Origin: Acidihalobacter yilgarnensis
GTDB taxonomy: Bacteria > Pseudomonadota > Gammaproteobacteria > DSM-5130 > Acidihalobacteraceae
Length of the DNA stretch: 64,000 nucleotides
Assembly: GCF_001753245.1 (NCBI RefSeq)
Contig: NZ_CP017415.1
Span: forward strand, 2,260,501-2,324,500
Direction of reading: 5' to 3'
Shown: piece by piece, positions 54,383 to 63,786 of the stretch
How positions within the stretch are numbered: the first letter of the stretch is position 1
Layout of the letters: every line of letters begins with the position of its first letter
Notes under the pieces: model-generated
Seen by the model: the letters and a program-made list of their open reading frames with translations, nothing else
Database searches by the model: none
What the model was told of the DNA's origin: nothing
Position numbers and translations under genes: made by a program

Positions 54383-55267
54383 ATGCTGTACACGGAACCC
54401 CACGCAGGGACGCTGCCGATCACCCAGGTCATCGCGCAGGCGCATCACCTGGTCGCCATCGTCGCCTATGAAATCGATGCGCCCGAGATCCTCGACGCCA
54501 TTCGCGGCGCGGTTCGGCACGGCGTCACCGTCCAAGTCATCATTGCGCCTCATCCGCAGGGACGTCCGGTCGGCTGGGCACGCGCCGAGTTTCGGCGTCT
54601 GGTAGCCGCCGGCGCCCAGGTCCGCTGGAGCCCCTACCGCTTCACGCACCACTATGCTCGTGAGCATGCCCGCTACCTGATCGACGACGACGGGCACGGC
54701 CCAGGTCTCATCTCGGATGCGAACCTGACCCGTCACGCGCTCACGCATGGCCGGGATATGCTGTGGCTCAGTCACGAACCCACGGTCATCCGAGCGCTGG
54801 CCGAGGTTTTCGATGCCGACTGGACGCGCCAGCATGTCGGCGCTGTCCCGCGCCGTATCCTGATGGTGTCCCCCAGCAAGTCACGCCCGCTCGCCCGACT
54901 CCTGTCGCAACCGGGAGCAGTCGATCTCGAAAGTCGGAAATTCGGCTATCTGCCGCGCGTCATCCATGCACTGGAGCACAAGGGGCGCGAGGCGCGCGTC
55001 ATTCTGCCGGCCTCGCTGAGTGCCTACGATCACGGCAACCTCAAATCGATGTTGCACGCCGGCGTACAGGTGCGTTACCTGCGTGACCTGACGCCGCACG
55101 GCACCGTCATTGCCGGTAATACGTTGGGATTCATTGGCTCGCAGAATCTGTCCTGGAGCAGCCTGCACTCAAGCCGCGATGTCGGCATCATCCTGCACGG
55201 GCGATCCACCGCGCCACTACGCGCCGAATTTGACCGCGACTGGCGCCGGGCCAGCCCCGTCGCCTAG
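54383..55267 (+). CDS. Phospholipase D-like protein with altered HKD motifs
   Basis: The 294-residue protein has the two-fold PLD-like fold. Repeat one has LVAIVAYEIDAPEILDAIRG then HARYLIDDDG; repeat two has HALEHKG...LPASLSAYDHGNLKSMLHAG, then TPHGTVIAGNTLGFIGSQNL. The canonical HxKxxxxD motif reads HARYLIDD in the first half (Lys to Arg) and HGTVIAGN in the second (Lys to Thr, Asp to Asn). The ATP-independent nuclease/lipase chemistry may therefore be weak or lost, although the second His and GSQNLSW are kept. Its stop overlaps the convergent DUF3617 gene by 4 bases. Confidence 0.8.
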   Translation: MLYTEPHAGTLPITQVIAQAHHLVAIVAYEIDAPEILDAIRGAVRHGVTVQVIIAPHPQGRPVGWARAEFRRLVAAGAQVRWSPYRFTHHYAREHARYLIDDDGHGPGLISDANLTRHALTHGRDMLWLSHEPTVIRALAEVFDADWTRQHVGAVPRRILMVSPSKSRPLARLLSQPGAVDLESRKFGYLPRVIHALEHKGREARVILPASLSAYDHGNLKSMLHAGVQVRYLRDLTPHGTVIAGNTLGFIGSQNLSWSSLHSSRDVGIILHGRSTAPLRAEFDRDWRRASPVA

Positions 55268-55857
55268 CCGACGCGGGTCGCGCTCGTGGGTTTGCAGGGC
55301 CCCACGCGATGCCCTCGCAGCTGTTCGCTTAGATGCAGCCGGATGGGGTGCGAGGTATGCAGCAGACTGCGCCCACCGGCAATCAGCAGGTGGATGCGGC
55401 CTTTGAGGTGCTGCCCTTTGTAGTCGATGATGGCTTGCCCGTTCGCAGGCATCGCGCCCGGTGGCGTGCAATGCAGGCGCCAGCGCAAAATTGCGCCCGT
55501 ATCGCCGATCAGCGTTTGCCGGCAGTCCTGCTCGCCGGCGCCCGGAAAAGGCTGCTTGGGCGTCAGACACACGCTGCGATGACGTTTCATGAATGGCAGC
55601 GCCGCGCCGGCGATATGCTGGCGGGTCACGATGCGCCAGCGCCCTGGTGCAATCGGTGCAATCGGTGCAATCGGTGCAATCGGTGCAATCGGTGTGGCGG
55701 GTGTGGCCGCAGCATGAACCGCAGGTAGCAGCGCGAGACCCGCAAATAGCACGCCGACCAAACACAGAAGCACTCGCCAGACGCGAGCGACCGCGCGCCG
55801 ACACGACGACGGCAGGCAGCACAAGGATTGGAGGGTGGTATTTGCGGCGTCAGGCAC
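55264..55857 (-). CDS. DUF3617-like secreted protein with Ile-Ala-Pro repeats
   Basis: The 197-residue protein has a long basic N-terminus, a hydrophobic signal segment (about 26-46, ending AVHAA), five Ile-Ala-Pro repeats (about 55-70) and then a DUF3617-like domain: PGRWRIVTRQHIAG, later the CLTPKQ motif and Cys-containing DCRQTL and RWRLHC. Family members are periplasmic proteins of unknown role. The 9-bp coding repeat suggests length variation in the linker. It starts 14 bases from the LysR stub on the same strand. Confidence 0.72.
   Translation of the reverse strand: MPDAANTTLQSLCCLPSSCRRAVARVWRVLLCLVGVLFAGLALLPAVHAAATPATPIAPIAPIAPIAPIAPGRWRIVTRQHIAGAALPFMKRHRSVCLTPKQPFPGAGEQDCRQTLIGDTGAILRWRLHCTPPGAMPANGQAIIDYKGQHLKGRIHLLIAGGRSLLHTSHPIRLHLSEQLRGHRVGPCKPTSATRVG
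55646..55690. repeat. Nonanucleotide tandem repeat (GGTGCAATC)5
   Basis: Five perfect 9-bp copies, read on the minus strand as Ile-Ala-Pro repeats within the linker of the DUF3617-like protein. Copy-number change keeps the frame. Confidence 0.95.
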
Positions 55858-55870
55858 GGAGACGCGAGAC

Positions 55871-56170
55871 TTAGCCTACCTGAGTGTGATCGCGGTGCAG
55901 GTTATCGATCGCCTGGCGGGCCTGATCGACTTGTTCGAGGATGCGGCGCGCATGCTCAAGCATCACCAACCCTGCCTCGGTCGGGCTGACCCCACGATGA
56001 TGGCGGGTGAACAGCGAGACACCGAGTTCCCGTTCCAGCTTACACAATTGCTGAGACAGAGCCGGCTGGGAAATATGCACGCGTTGCGTGGCCCGGCCGA
56101 CATGTCCGACCTCTGCGATTGCTAGCAAGTATCTGAGTTGTCTTAATTCCACGCAGATATTGACCTTCAT
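55871..56170 (-). pseudogene. LysR-family regulator reduced to its DNA-binding domain
   Basis: The 99-residue frame begins MKVNICVELRQLRYLLAIAE and shows the complete LysR helix-turn-helix (ISQPALSQQLCKLERELGVS, RGVSPTEAG) plus the start of the linker helix (LEHARRILEQVDQA). The effector-binding domain (~200 residues) is absent; the frame stops at HTQVG, 14 bases before the DUF3617 gene. A truncation is the simplest view, though an expressed DNA-binding stub cannot be excluded. The region upstream is AT-rich, as expected for its own promoter. Confidence 0.7.
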
Positions 56171-56726
56171 TTCGCATGAAAAGTTGCAGCAATTGACGAT
56201 AAAACATGGATTTAGTGATCGTTTTTTCTTATTGATTGGCAAAAATGTCCCATTCAGGCGATAAAATAACCACACAAAATTATATTGCATTGCGCGATAT
56301 CGCCACGCCCTATCCCCGAAAATAAAGGCTTGAAGCCGTATTACCGTCATATCGTCACGTCCATCCATCTTGTTCCGTGGCCACCATCCCAGAACGCGCC
56401 CAGATGTGTCGAAATGACGAATCAAAGCGGTCTCACCCAATTTCTGCATGCACGAAAACGCCACGCACTCGTCTGGTGGATGCACGTCCCTGATCGATCA
56501 ATCTCTCGAAGCCGCATCTGCGCGTGAACAAAAACGCTAAGCCGGCGCAAAAATGAGGTCCTTTCACGACCCTCGCCCCTGATAACCCGGGATGCGTGAG
56601 TTCGGCACACGGCGTCAGCCGCCCGTGCGGCGGTTTACCACTCTGGATGGCCTGATTATCATTACCGCGCTTCAGCAGGTTTGAAGCCATCCTCATAATA
56701 AGTCAACAACGACAAAGGACTGTGAA
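56171..56726. other. Intergenic region between LysR stub and outer-membrane protein gene
   Basis: About 555 bases with no supportable gene. The first ~120 bases are notably AT-rich (56200-56290) and probably contain the promoter of the LysR stub. Near 56620 a short GC hairpin (GCCGCC...GGCGGT) precedes the outer-membrane protein gene. Short open frames on the minus strand have no family resemblance. Confidence 0.4.
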
Positions 56727-57545
56727 ATGCGACGTATAACGCTCTATTCGATTCTTGCCATAACCTGCGCGAGCCCTGCCACGAGCTTCGCAGCATCGAT
56801 CCCTGGCGCGATCATGCGCAATGACAACATCGGCTCGATCGGATACGTGAATCTGCACCAGCACTACACGGAATCGGGCACCAACATTGCCACCAACGGC
56901 AACGTGCTCACCGGCACTCTGGACAAGGAGACCGGCAATCTCAGCGGTATCGAACTCGACACCGCTTCCCAGTGGAGCCATATCGGCATCCGCACGCACA
57001 TCCTCTATGCTGCAGGCAACACGGCCTACGACGGACACGCTCTTTCCAACAACGCGCCGGCCACGGGCACCACGCAGAACAAGCTCTTCGACGCGAGCTT
57101 TGGCCTGAATTACGGTTTTTCCTTCGCGGCACTGCCCGATCTGGCCTTCATGCCAAGCCTTGAAGTCGGTTACAACATCTGGAATCGCGACCTCGGCAGC
57201 TACAGCGAGGTCTATCTGAACGGTTACTGGCTGGGCAAGCTGGGGCTGCAGTACGCCGTGACGCCGTATCTGATCGTCGACGGTGGTTACGGCGCCGGAC
57301 GGACCGTGTCGCCACGCATGGACTCAGGCCTCACCAGTCAGACCTATACGCTCGGCACAGCCGGTATTTCCAGAGGCTGGATCGGTGTGGATTTCGTGCT
57401 CGGCGGCCATCTCAAGCTTTATGCGAAATACAGCACCACGTCGTATCGCTACCTGGCCAGCGCCGCCGATGCCAACGGCTATTACGAGCCGGACAGCAAA
57501 ACGGTGCACGATGCGGTCAGCGCCGGCATCGGCCTGCGTTTCTAG
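56727..57545 (+). CDS. Outer-membrane beta-barrel protein
   Basis: The 272-residue protein has a signal peptide (1-22, ATSFA), then alternating hydrophobic and polar segments rich in Tyr and Gly (SFGLNYGFSFAAL, SLEVGYNIWNR, LYAKYSTTSYRYL). It ends GLRF, the terminal aromatic residue recognised by the BAM machinery. I do not recognise a specific family. The start ATG has no strong site, but AAAGGA lies about 10 bases before. Function unknown; location in the outer membrane is inferred. Confidence 0.75.
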   Translation: MRRITLYSILAITCASPATSFAASIPGAIMRNDNIGSIGYVNLHQHYTESGTNIATNGNVLTGTLDKETGNLSGIELDTASQWSHIGIRTHILYAAGNTAYDGHALSNNAPATGTTQNKLFDASFGLNYGFSFAALPDLAFMPSLEVGYNIWNRDLGSYSEVYLNGYWLGKLGLQYAVTPYLIVDGGYGAGRTVSPRMDSGLTSQTYTLGTAGISRGWIGVDFVLGGHLKLYAKYSTTSYRYLASAADANGYYEPDSKTVHDAVSAGIGLRF

Positions 57546-57584
57546 CCACTCCCGCAGCGCGAGCGAGGCGGCCCGGCACGTCCA

Positions 57585-58760
57585 TCAGCGCCGCGCCGGA
57601 CCGCCCTTGCCGTAGCCGGTCAGCTCCAGATAGCCATTACCGCGTACCAGATGACCGGATTGCGTGCCCTCGACCGATACCAGGCCCTCCCAATAGCGCA
57701 CGGCCAATGGCAACCATTGATCGTCCAGCCGGGCACGCACCTGCAGGTCCAACCCCAGCGAGGGCACGGACAGGCGCCAGGCCACCGGATACCGCCCACC
57801 ACCCGGCGCGGTCCACCAATCCGTCGGCACGGCCTTGACTGCATCGGCCTTTAGATGGGTCACGCGGCCGTCGGGGGCCACCCAGGTGCCGGCGCTGAAC
57901 GGATCGGTTTGCCCGTCGCGGTCGCGCAGGCGATAAAACATCAGGTCCGCGCCATCGTCGAGGCGCAGCCCAAACCAGTCCCAACCCACCTGATCCGGCC
58001 CCAGCGCGCTGGTGCTCCACTCGTGATCCATCCACACGTCGCCGGTAACACGATAGCTATGCCCTTGCAGCCTAAGCTCGCCGTCGGCCGCCAGACGGGG
58101 CATCGAATAATAATACGAAGCATCACCCGCTGCCGGTCCCTTGCGACTGAGCCCCCGGTCGCCGTTGAGAATGACGCCCTGTCCAGCGGATAGCGTCAGA
58201 TTCAATCCCAGATCGCCTCGCTGCGCCCGCAGACGCCAGGGAAAATCCCCACTGCCCATCGACGCCACCGACCAGTTACCCAGCCAAATTCTGAAGGGTT
58301 TGGCCTGTGCGCCGGCGAGCCCCAGGGCGCCACGCGAGAAGCGCTGATAGGCCCTGAAGCGATGCCCGGTCACGTCGGTCACGGCAAAATCGGCCATGTA
58401 AACCTGATTGCTGCGCCAGGGCGAGTCACCCGTCGGGCGATGCGGTGTGAGCGCGAAGCGGAACACGGTCAGTTCGAAGCCGAAGGTGCGCCCAGCCGCA
58501 TCGCGCAGATGACCGGTGTAATACCACCATTCGGTGCGAAATCGCGGATGAGGGCCCTGATCGGCAGGGAATTTCAACGGTCGCGGCACGAGCGCACGGG
58601 CGAAGCCGGTCGTGTCCGCCTGCGCGCCCAGCAGCGTCTGTATCGTGGTCGCGGCAGACCGCTTCGTCGCATCCGTCCCCTGCGGCTGACAAGCGGTCAA
58701 GGCCAGCACGCAGAGGATGGGGTACACAAGATGCGCAAGATGCGAGCGGCGACGCATCAT
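57585..58760 (-). CDS. AttH/CrtC-like lipocalin-type lipoprotein
   Basis: The 391-residue protein has a lipoprotein signal peptide with lipobox LTAC (Cys near residue 22), followed by an AttH/CrtC-like domain: FRTEWWYYTGHLRDAAGRTF, GDVWMDHEWST and LTGYGKG at the end. The family has two lipocalin-like folds. Most members occur with an ABC exporter and may bind a lipid or similar ligand; CrtC relatives hydrate carotenoids, but no carotenoid genes are here. The start ATGATG overlaps the permease stop, so it is coupled to the transporter. Confidence 0.88.
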   Translation of the reverse strand: MMRRRSHLAHLVYPILCVLALTACQPQGTDATKRSAATTIQTLLGAQADTTGFARALVPRPLKFPADQGPHPRFRTEWWYYTGHLRDAAGRTFGFELTVFRFALTPHRPTGDSPWRSNQVYMADFAVTDVTGHRFRAYQRFSRGALGLAGAQAKPFRIWLGNWSVASMGSGDFPWRLRAQRGDLGLNLTLSAGQGVILNGDRGLSRKGPAAGDASYYYSMPRLAADGELRLQGHSYRVTGDVWMDHEWSTSALGPDQVGWDWFGLRLDDGADLMFYRLRDRDGQTDPFSAGTWVAPDGRVTHLKADAVKAVPTDWWTAPGGGRYPVAWRLSVPSLGLDLQVRARLDDQWLPLAVRYWEGLVSVEGTQSGHLVRGNGYLELTGYGKGGPARR

Positions 58761-61252
58761 TCCGCTCGCAACGCGCGCGCCGGCGAGACACTGGCCATAC
58801 GCCAGGCTGGGTACAAGCCGGCGAGCAGAGCCGCGCTCAACGCGACCGCGAGCCCCTCGACCAGAAAAACAGCGTCGATGTGCAGCGGTAACGTCCAACC
58901 AAAGGCGCGGCGATTGATCACCTCCGTCAGCACCCATGATAGCCCCACGCCCAGCGGCAGGGCAGCCAGCCCTGCGGCCAGCCCAAGCACTGCTGTCTGG
59001 GCGGTGACCACGCCGAGCATTTCAAATGGCGTGACGCCCAACGCACGCAGGACCGCGTGTTCACGCTGGCGCTCAAGCGCCAGCGCCATGAGGCTCGCCA
59101 ACACACCGACGAAGGCCACCCCAAGTAACAACAGGCGCAGCACGCGCGTGATCGCGAAAGTCTGATCGAAGATACGCAACGACTGGTCGACGATGGCGCC
59201 ATTGGCGCGTACGCGCGCGCCGCTAGGCGCTGCCAGGGCGCGTAGCCTCGACAATACTGCGGCACGATCCGCACCGGGACGCAGATAGACCGCGAGCGAA
59301 CTCGCGCCCGTCTCATGCCACCAGCGCGCATACAGCGCCTTCGGCATCATGATCAGACCGCGGCCACCCCCATAGTCGCGGATCACCGCGGCGATGGGGA
59401 AGGCGCGCGGCCCGGACGGCGTGTCTAGCGTCAACCGCCCCCCCGGATGCAGACCATGGCGATAAGCCATCGGTTCGGACACGAAAATCGCGCGCCCCGC
59501 CTCGAATGCACGCCAGGCATTTGGCAGCGCTTCCTGTATCGAGGCGGCCGGATGCTCACCGGGACGCGCGCCCAGGGCGAGGACCACGAAGTGTCCATCG
59601 GGCCCACGCACCGGCACGCGCAAGCCCGTGGTCACCCGCGCGACGCCCGGCGAATGCGCCACCCGATCCGCCAGCCCGACCGGCAGCCGCGTGCCGCCAC
59701 CGTCGAAGCCCGCGGAGACGTAGTAATCGCCGCGGAGTGTCTGATGCAGCCAGTCCACTACCGCGTCTCGAAAGCTCGACACCATGATGCCCACGCCGAT
59801 GGCCGCGGCGAGCGCGATGGCCAGCGCCGCGACGGCAAGACCCGTGCGTCCGACGGATCGGCGCACACCGGTCAGTGCCAACCGGGTACGCACGCCCGCG
59901 TTCGTGCCCAAGCAGGCCAGCAACCAGGCAAATACGCGCAGCCAGGCGGGCATCCACAGACTCGCACCCAGCAGGATCATGAACAGTGCAGCAAAGGCAG
60001 GCACCAGGGCGTGCGTGGTCAAGGCCATCAAGGCGACACCGCCGCCAACCAGCGACAATCCGCCTACCAGACGCCAGGGCTCGCGGCGACGTCCCCGCGC
60101 CTCCGCAGACATCAATTCGCTGCGCCCGCGCGGCGCCAGACCCGTCGCCTCCAGTGCTGGCGGCAATGCCGCGAGTAAGGCGACCACCACGGCCAGCACC
60201 AGCCCGCCCAGCAAGAGCCAGGGATTGATATAAACGCGGCTCACCGTGAGCGTGAAATACAGGTCGTCGATGGTGCGCGTCACCAACTGGACCAGACCGT
60301 GGCCAAGCACCACCCCCAAACCGAGGCCCACGAGCGCACCGATCACGGCCAGTATTGCGGCCTCGCTCAGCACGCCACGCAACACTTCGGCACGGGTTAC
60401 ACCCTGGGCGCGCAACAGGGCGATTAATGGGCCTCGCCGCAACACCGAAAAAACCAGTGCGTTGTAGACCAGATAGGCTCCGATCAGCAGCGCGAGCAGA
60501 CTCATGGCCGTGAGATTGAGCCGGAAGGCGCGGGTCATGCGCTCGGCAGCACTCAGAATCTCGCTCGCCGGCTCCAGCCGCAACGACGCCGGCAAAGCCG
60601 CGCGCAAGCGCCCAAGCTGTGCGGCGTCGAGATGCAAATCGATACGACTCAGGTTCTGCGTTTGCCCAAGCAATGTCTGCACACTGGCAATATCAGCAAC
60701 GACTATCCCCTGCAAAGCACCGCCTGGGTCCGTGCCGAGAAAGCCCAACAGACGCAGCGTCTGCGTCTTGCCGCCAATCCGCGCCGTGAAATCATCGCCC
60801 ACGACCAATCCGAGCCCAGCGGCAGTCACGCGCGACATCGTCACGCCGTTCGGCACGGTCATCAGCCCCAATCCCCTGCCCGGCAACGCGGCGGCAAGCC
60901 GTGGTGCGAGCGTGGCCTCGGCCAGCGGCGCGATGCCTACCAGTTGCAGGGTGCGGCCGTGTACGCGCAACGTGCCCTCGACGCGGGGCGCCGCACGTTC
61001 GATACCCATTGCCACACGCAGATGCACATACCATTGCTGCGGCACGCCCGAAGGGCCGCCAACGAGTCGGTAATTGGCCGCGCCGCTCAGGGCCTCCGTC
61101 GATAACCTAAAGCCCTTGAGCGCACTTTCATTGGCCAGCTGCACGGCCACCACCACGGCCACGCCAAGCGCGATACTGAGTAAGGCCAGCGCAAGTTGGG
61201 TCGGGCTTCTCAGCCAGTAACGCAGTCCGGCACGGGCAAGCAAGTGGCTCAC
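58757..61252 (-). CDS. Large FtsX-type ABC transporter permease (AttFG/LolCE-like)
   Basis: The 831-residue membrane protein has two FtsX modules. Helices lie near the N-terminus (TQLALALLSIALGVAVVVAV), in the first block around 250-370, in a central group near 400-500, and in a C-terminal block from about 700 to 820. Large extracytoplasmic loops lie between. It ends LLAGLYPAWRMASVSPARAL, typical of MacB/FtsX permeases. The GTG start overlaps the stop of the ATPase gene (GTGA). It probably exports or extracts a hydrophobic substrate together with the lipoprotein. Confidence 0.9.
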   Translation of the reverse strand: MSHLLARAGLRYWLRSPTQLALALLSIALGVAVVVAVQLANESALKGFRLSTEALSGAANYRLVGGPSGVPQQWYVHLRVAMGIERAAPRVEGTLRVHGRTLQLVGIAPLAEATLAPRLAAALPGRGLGLMTVPNGVTMSRVTAAGLGLVVGDDFTARIGGKTQTLRLLGFLGTDPGGALQGIVVADIASVQTLLGQTQNLSRIDLHLDAAQLGRLRAALPASLRLEPASEILSAAERMTRAFRLNLTAMSLLALLIGAYLVYNALVFSVLRRGPLIALLRAQGVTRAEVLRGVLSEAAILAVIGALVGLGLGVVLGHGLVQLVTRTIDDLYFTLTVSRVYINPWLLLGGLVLAVVVALLAALPPALEATGLAPRGRSELMSAEARGRRREPWRLVGGLSLVGGGVALMALTTHALVPAFAALFMILLGASLWMPAWLRVFAWLLACLGTNAGVRTRLALTGVRRSVGRTGLAVAALAIALAAAIGVGIMVSSFRDAVVDWLHQTLRGDYYVSAGFDGGGTRLPVGLADRVAHSPGVARVTTGLRVPVRGPDGHFVVLALGARPGEHPAASIQEALPNAWRAFEAGRAIFVSEPMAYRHGLHPGGRLTLDTPSGPRAFPIAAVIRDYGGGRGLIMMPKALYARWWHETGASSLAVYLRPGADRAAVLSRLRALAAPSGARVRANGAIVDQSLRIFDQTFAITRVLRLLLLGVAFVGVLASLMALALERQREHAVLRALGVTPFEMLGVVTAQTAVLGLAAGLAALPLGVGLSWVLTEVINRRAFGWTLPLHIDAVFLVEGLAVALSAALLAGLYPAWRMASVSPARALRAE

Positions 61253-61935
61253 GCCGGCACCAGGGCCCCGTTCCCCAGTCGCAAACGCCGCTGCGCGGCC
61301 TCGGCTACGGATTCGCTGTGCGTCACCATCAACAAAGTAGTGCCGTCACGGCGCACCGCATCCAGCAACAACGCGAGCACCTCCGTGCCGGTAGCCGCGT
61401 CCAGGCTGCCAGTAGGCTCATCGGCCAAGATCAACGCTGGACGGTGCGCCAGCGCACGGGCGATCGCCACCCGCTGCTGCTCGCCGCCCGAGATCTGTTC
61501 CGGGTAAGCCCCCGCGCGATCGCCCAAACCCACGCGTTGTAAAAGTTCGAGCGCCAGTTTTCGTGCATCGCGCGGGCGGGCACCGTTGAGTTCGCGCGGC
61601 AGACGAACGTTTTCGAGCAGCGTCAGGCTTGGGATGAGGTTGAAGAACTGATAGATGAAACCGATATGACGACGCCGAAATAAGGTGCGCTCACGCTCGC
61701 CGAGCCGGCTCAGCTCAACGCCTGCGACCCACACCTGCCCGGCGGCCGGCGGCTCGATGCCGGCAATCAGATTGAGTAAGGTCGATTTGCCGGTGCCGCT
61801 GGCACCGAGCAGGGCCACGGATTCGCCACGCTCGAAGCGGACATCCACCCCGTCGAGAACGCGATGCTGACGCGTGCCATCTTGATAATAATGGCGCAGG
61901 CCCAGCAGGCGGACCTGAGGGGCGCTATCAGTCAC
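61249..61935 (-). CDS. ABC transporter ATP-binding protein (LolD/AttE-like)
   Basis: The 228-residue ATPase partners the adjacent FtsX-type permease. It has Walker A GASGTGKST, signature ISGGEQQR and Walker B LILADEPTGSLD, the last typical of LolD/MacB-type domains. The GTG start overlaps the end of yjbQ by 8 bases. The order yjbQ-ATPase-permease-lipoprotein suggests one transcript. Confidence 0.92.
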   Translation of the reverse strand: MTDSAPQVRLLGLRHYYQDGTRQHRVLDGVDVRFERGESVALLGASGTGKSTLLNLIAGIEPPAAGQVWVAGVELSRLGERERTLFRRRHIGFIYQFFNLIPSLTLLENVRLPRELNGARPRDARKLALELLQRVGLGDRAGAYPEQISGGEQQRVAIARALAHRPALILADEPTGSLDAATGTEVLALLLDAVRRDGTTLLMVTHSESVAEAAQRRLRLGNGALVPA

Positions 61936-62347
61936 CCTGCACCGTGACGATCAGACGCCGATGCTGCCCGCCGGTACGATGCTCCCACAGAAAAACGCCC
62001 TGCCACGTACCCAGCGCCGGCCGGCCTTCGCGAACCGGCAGGGTCAACTCGCTGCCGGTCAGCACGCTGCGCGCGTGCGCCGGCATGTCGTCTGGACCTT
62101 CGTTTTGATGTACGAATAGCGGATCACCATCCGGAATCATGCGCGACATCAGGGCCTCAAGGTCGCGCCGCACATCGGGATCGGCATTCTCGCAGAGCAT
62201 CAGCGAGGCGCTGGTATGACACACGAAGACATGGCACAGCCCTGTGCGCACCCCGCAGTTGGCAAGACGCTCGCTCAGTGCCGCTGTCAGTTCGTAGGTG
62301 CCCCGCCCCGTTGTCTCGACCGTAAATTCAAACTGCTGCGTAGGCAT
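61928..62347 (-). CDS. yjbQ: YjbQ family protein (UPF0047)
   Basis: The 139-residue single-domain protein has the conserved motifs GLCHVFVCHTSASLMLCENAD, FVHQNEGPDDMPAHARSVL and GTWQGVFLWEHR with the His and Asp residues typical of UPF0047. E. coli YjbQ has weak thiamine-phosphate synthase activity; the true role is unsettled. It is first in a run with an ABC exporter, which may be accidental. Confidence 0.93.
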   Translation of the reverse strand: MPTQQFEFTVETTGRGTYELTAALSERLANCGVRTGLCHVFVCHTSASLMLCENADPDVRRDLEALMSRMIPDGDPLFVHQNEGPDDMPAHARSVLTGSELTLPVREGRPALGTWQGVFLWEHRTGGQHRRLIVTVQGD

Positions 62348-62521
62348 ACCGCCACTTACCTCGATATCGTATCCGCCATACCCACGTTCGAATGTCGGGG
62401 AACGCGGAACGTTGTTATCCAGTCATATGAACACGATAGCGCGTGCAGTTTAACAGGATTGACACCCGCGCCTCGTAGCATGGACGACATGCGCCCGCCA
62501 ATCCTCGCCTGAAGGCCACCC

Positions 62522-63724
62522 ATGAACATCCTGATGCTGAGCGACGTCTATTTCCCGCGTGTGAATGGGGTTTCGACGTCCATCGCGACCTTCCGCCGCG
62601 AGCTGGAGACGCTTGGGCATCAGGTACATCTGATCGCGCCCGCCTATCCCACCGGTGGCGAGGCCGAATCCGGAGTCACTCGCATCCCCGCCCGCTATCT
62701 ATTTGCCGATCCCGAGGATCGGATGATGCGTCGCGGCGCACTGCTCGATCTGACCGCGGAATTGGCCGATCACGATTTCGACATCGTACACATTCAGACC
62801 CCCTTCATCGCCCATCACGCCGGCGTCCGGCTGGCGCGGCGTTTGGGCATCCCTCGGGTAGAGACCTATCACACCTTCTTCGAGGAATATCTTTACCACT
62901 ATCTACCCTGGGCACCGCGTGCGCTGACCCGCTTCGCAGCCCGACGCTTTTCGGCGATGCAATGCAACGACCTCGACGGGCTGGTGGTTCCCTCCACCGC
63001 CATGGCCGAACGCCTACGCGTCTACGGCGTACACACGCCAACGCGCATCATTCCCACCGGGATCGATCCGCTCAGCCTGCAAGGAGGGGATGGTCAGGCA
63101 TTTCGGCAGCGCTTGGGTATCGCCCCCGACCGCCCAACCTTGGTACACGTCGGGCGCATCGCCTACGAAAAAAACATCGACTTCTTGCTACACATGCTCG
63201 ACCGGGTGCGGCAATCTCTGCCCGAAGTATTGTTGATCGTCGCCGGCGAAGGCCCCGCCTTGCGCCACCTCAAACGCCTCGGATGCCAGCTCGGCCTCGA
63301 CGACCACCTACGTTTCGTCGGTTATTTGGACCGCAAACGCGAACTACTCGATTGCTACCGCGCCGGCGATGCCTTCGTCTTCGCCTCCAAGACCGAGACC
63401 CAGGGGCTGGTCCTGCTTGAAGCACTCACCCTCGGTGTGCCGGTGGTTTCGACCGCGATCATGGGCACCCGCGATGTCCTCGCGCGCGAACAGGGCGGCG
63501 CACTGATCGCCGATGACGACACGGAAGATTTCGCCGCCAAGGTACTCCAATTGTTGCGCGACCCAGGCCTGCGCGCGCGCCTCGCTGCCGAGGCACCGAC
63601 GTATGCCGCGCAGTGGAATGCCGGTGCTCAGGCACGCCGCCTCGAGACCTTCTATAGCGACATCATCCGCCACGATGCCATCGCCAACGCCAGTCACCCG
63701 CCGGTTGGCACCGCTCCCCACTGA
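62522..63724 (+). CDS. Glycosyltransferase, GT4 type
   Basis: The 400-residue GT-B fold protein starts MNILMLSDVYFPRVNGVSTS, with YHTFFEEYLYHYLPWAPR in the acceptor domain. The donor domain has LVHVGRIAYEKNIDFLL and an EX7E-type region ETQGLVLLEALTLGVPVV. The N-terminus is typical of the family that includes lipid glycosyltransferases such as those making glycosyl-diacylglycerol and sulfolipid, but the acceptor cannot be fixed here. It follows a ~170-base divergent promoter region shared with yjbQ. Confidence 0.9.
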   Translation: MNILMLSDVYFPRVNGVSTSIATFRRELETLGHQVHLIAPAYPTGGEAESGVTRIPARYLFADPEDRMMRRGALLDLTAELADHDFDIVHIQTPFIAHHAGVRLARRLGIPRVETYHTFFEEYLYHYLPWAPRALTRFAARRFSAMQCNDLDGLVVPSTAMAERLRVYGVHTPTRIIPTGIDPLSLQGGDGQAFRQRLGIAPDRPTLVHVGRIAYEKNIDFLLHMLDRVRQSLPEVLLIVAGEGPALRHLKRLGCQLGLDDHLRFVGYLDRKRELLDCYRAGDAFVFASKTETQGLVLLEALTLGVPVVSTAIMGTRDVLAREQGGALIADDDTEDFAAKVLQLLRDPGLRARLAAEAPTYAAQWNAGAQARRLETFYSDIIRHDAIANASHPPVGTAPH

Positions 63725-63786
63725 GCCGCGCCCCACGTTGCCATCGCGAATGGCACAATAGGCGTTGGTCAACGACAACGTCTGAC

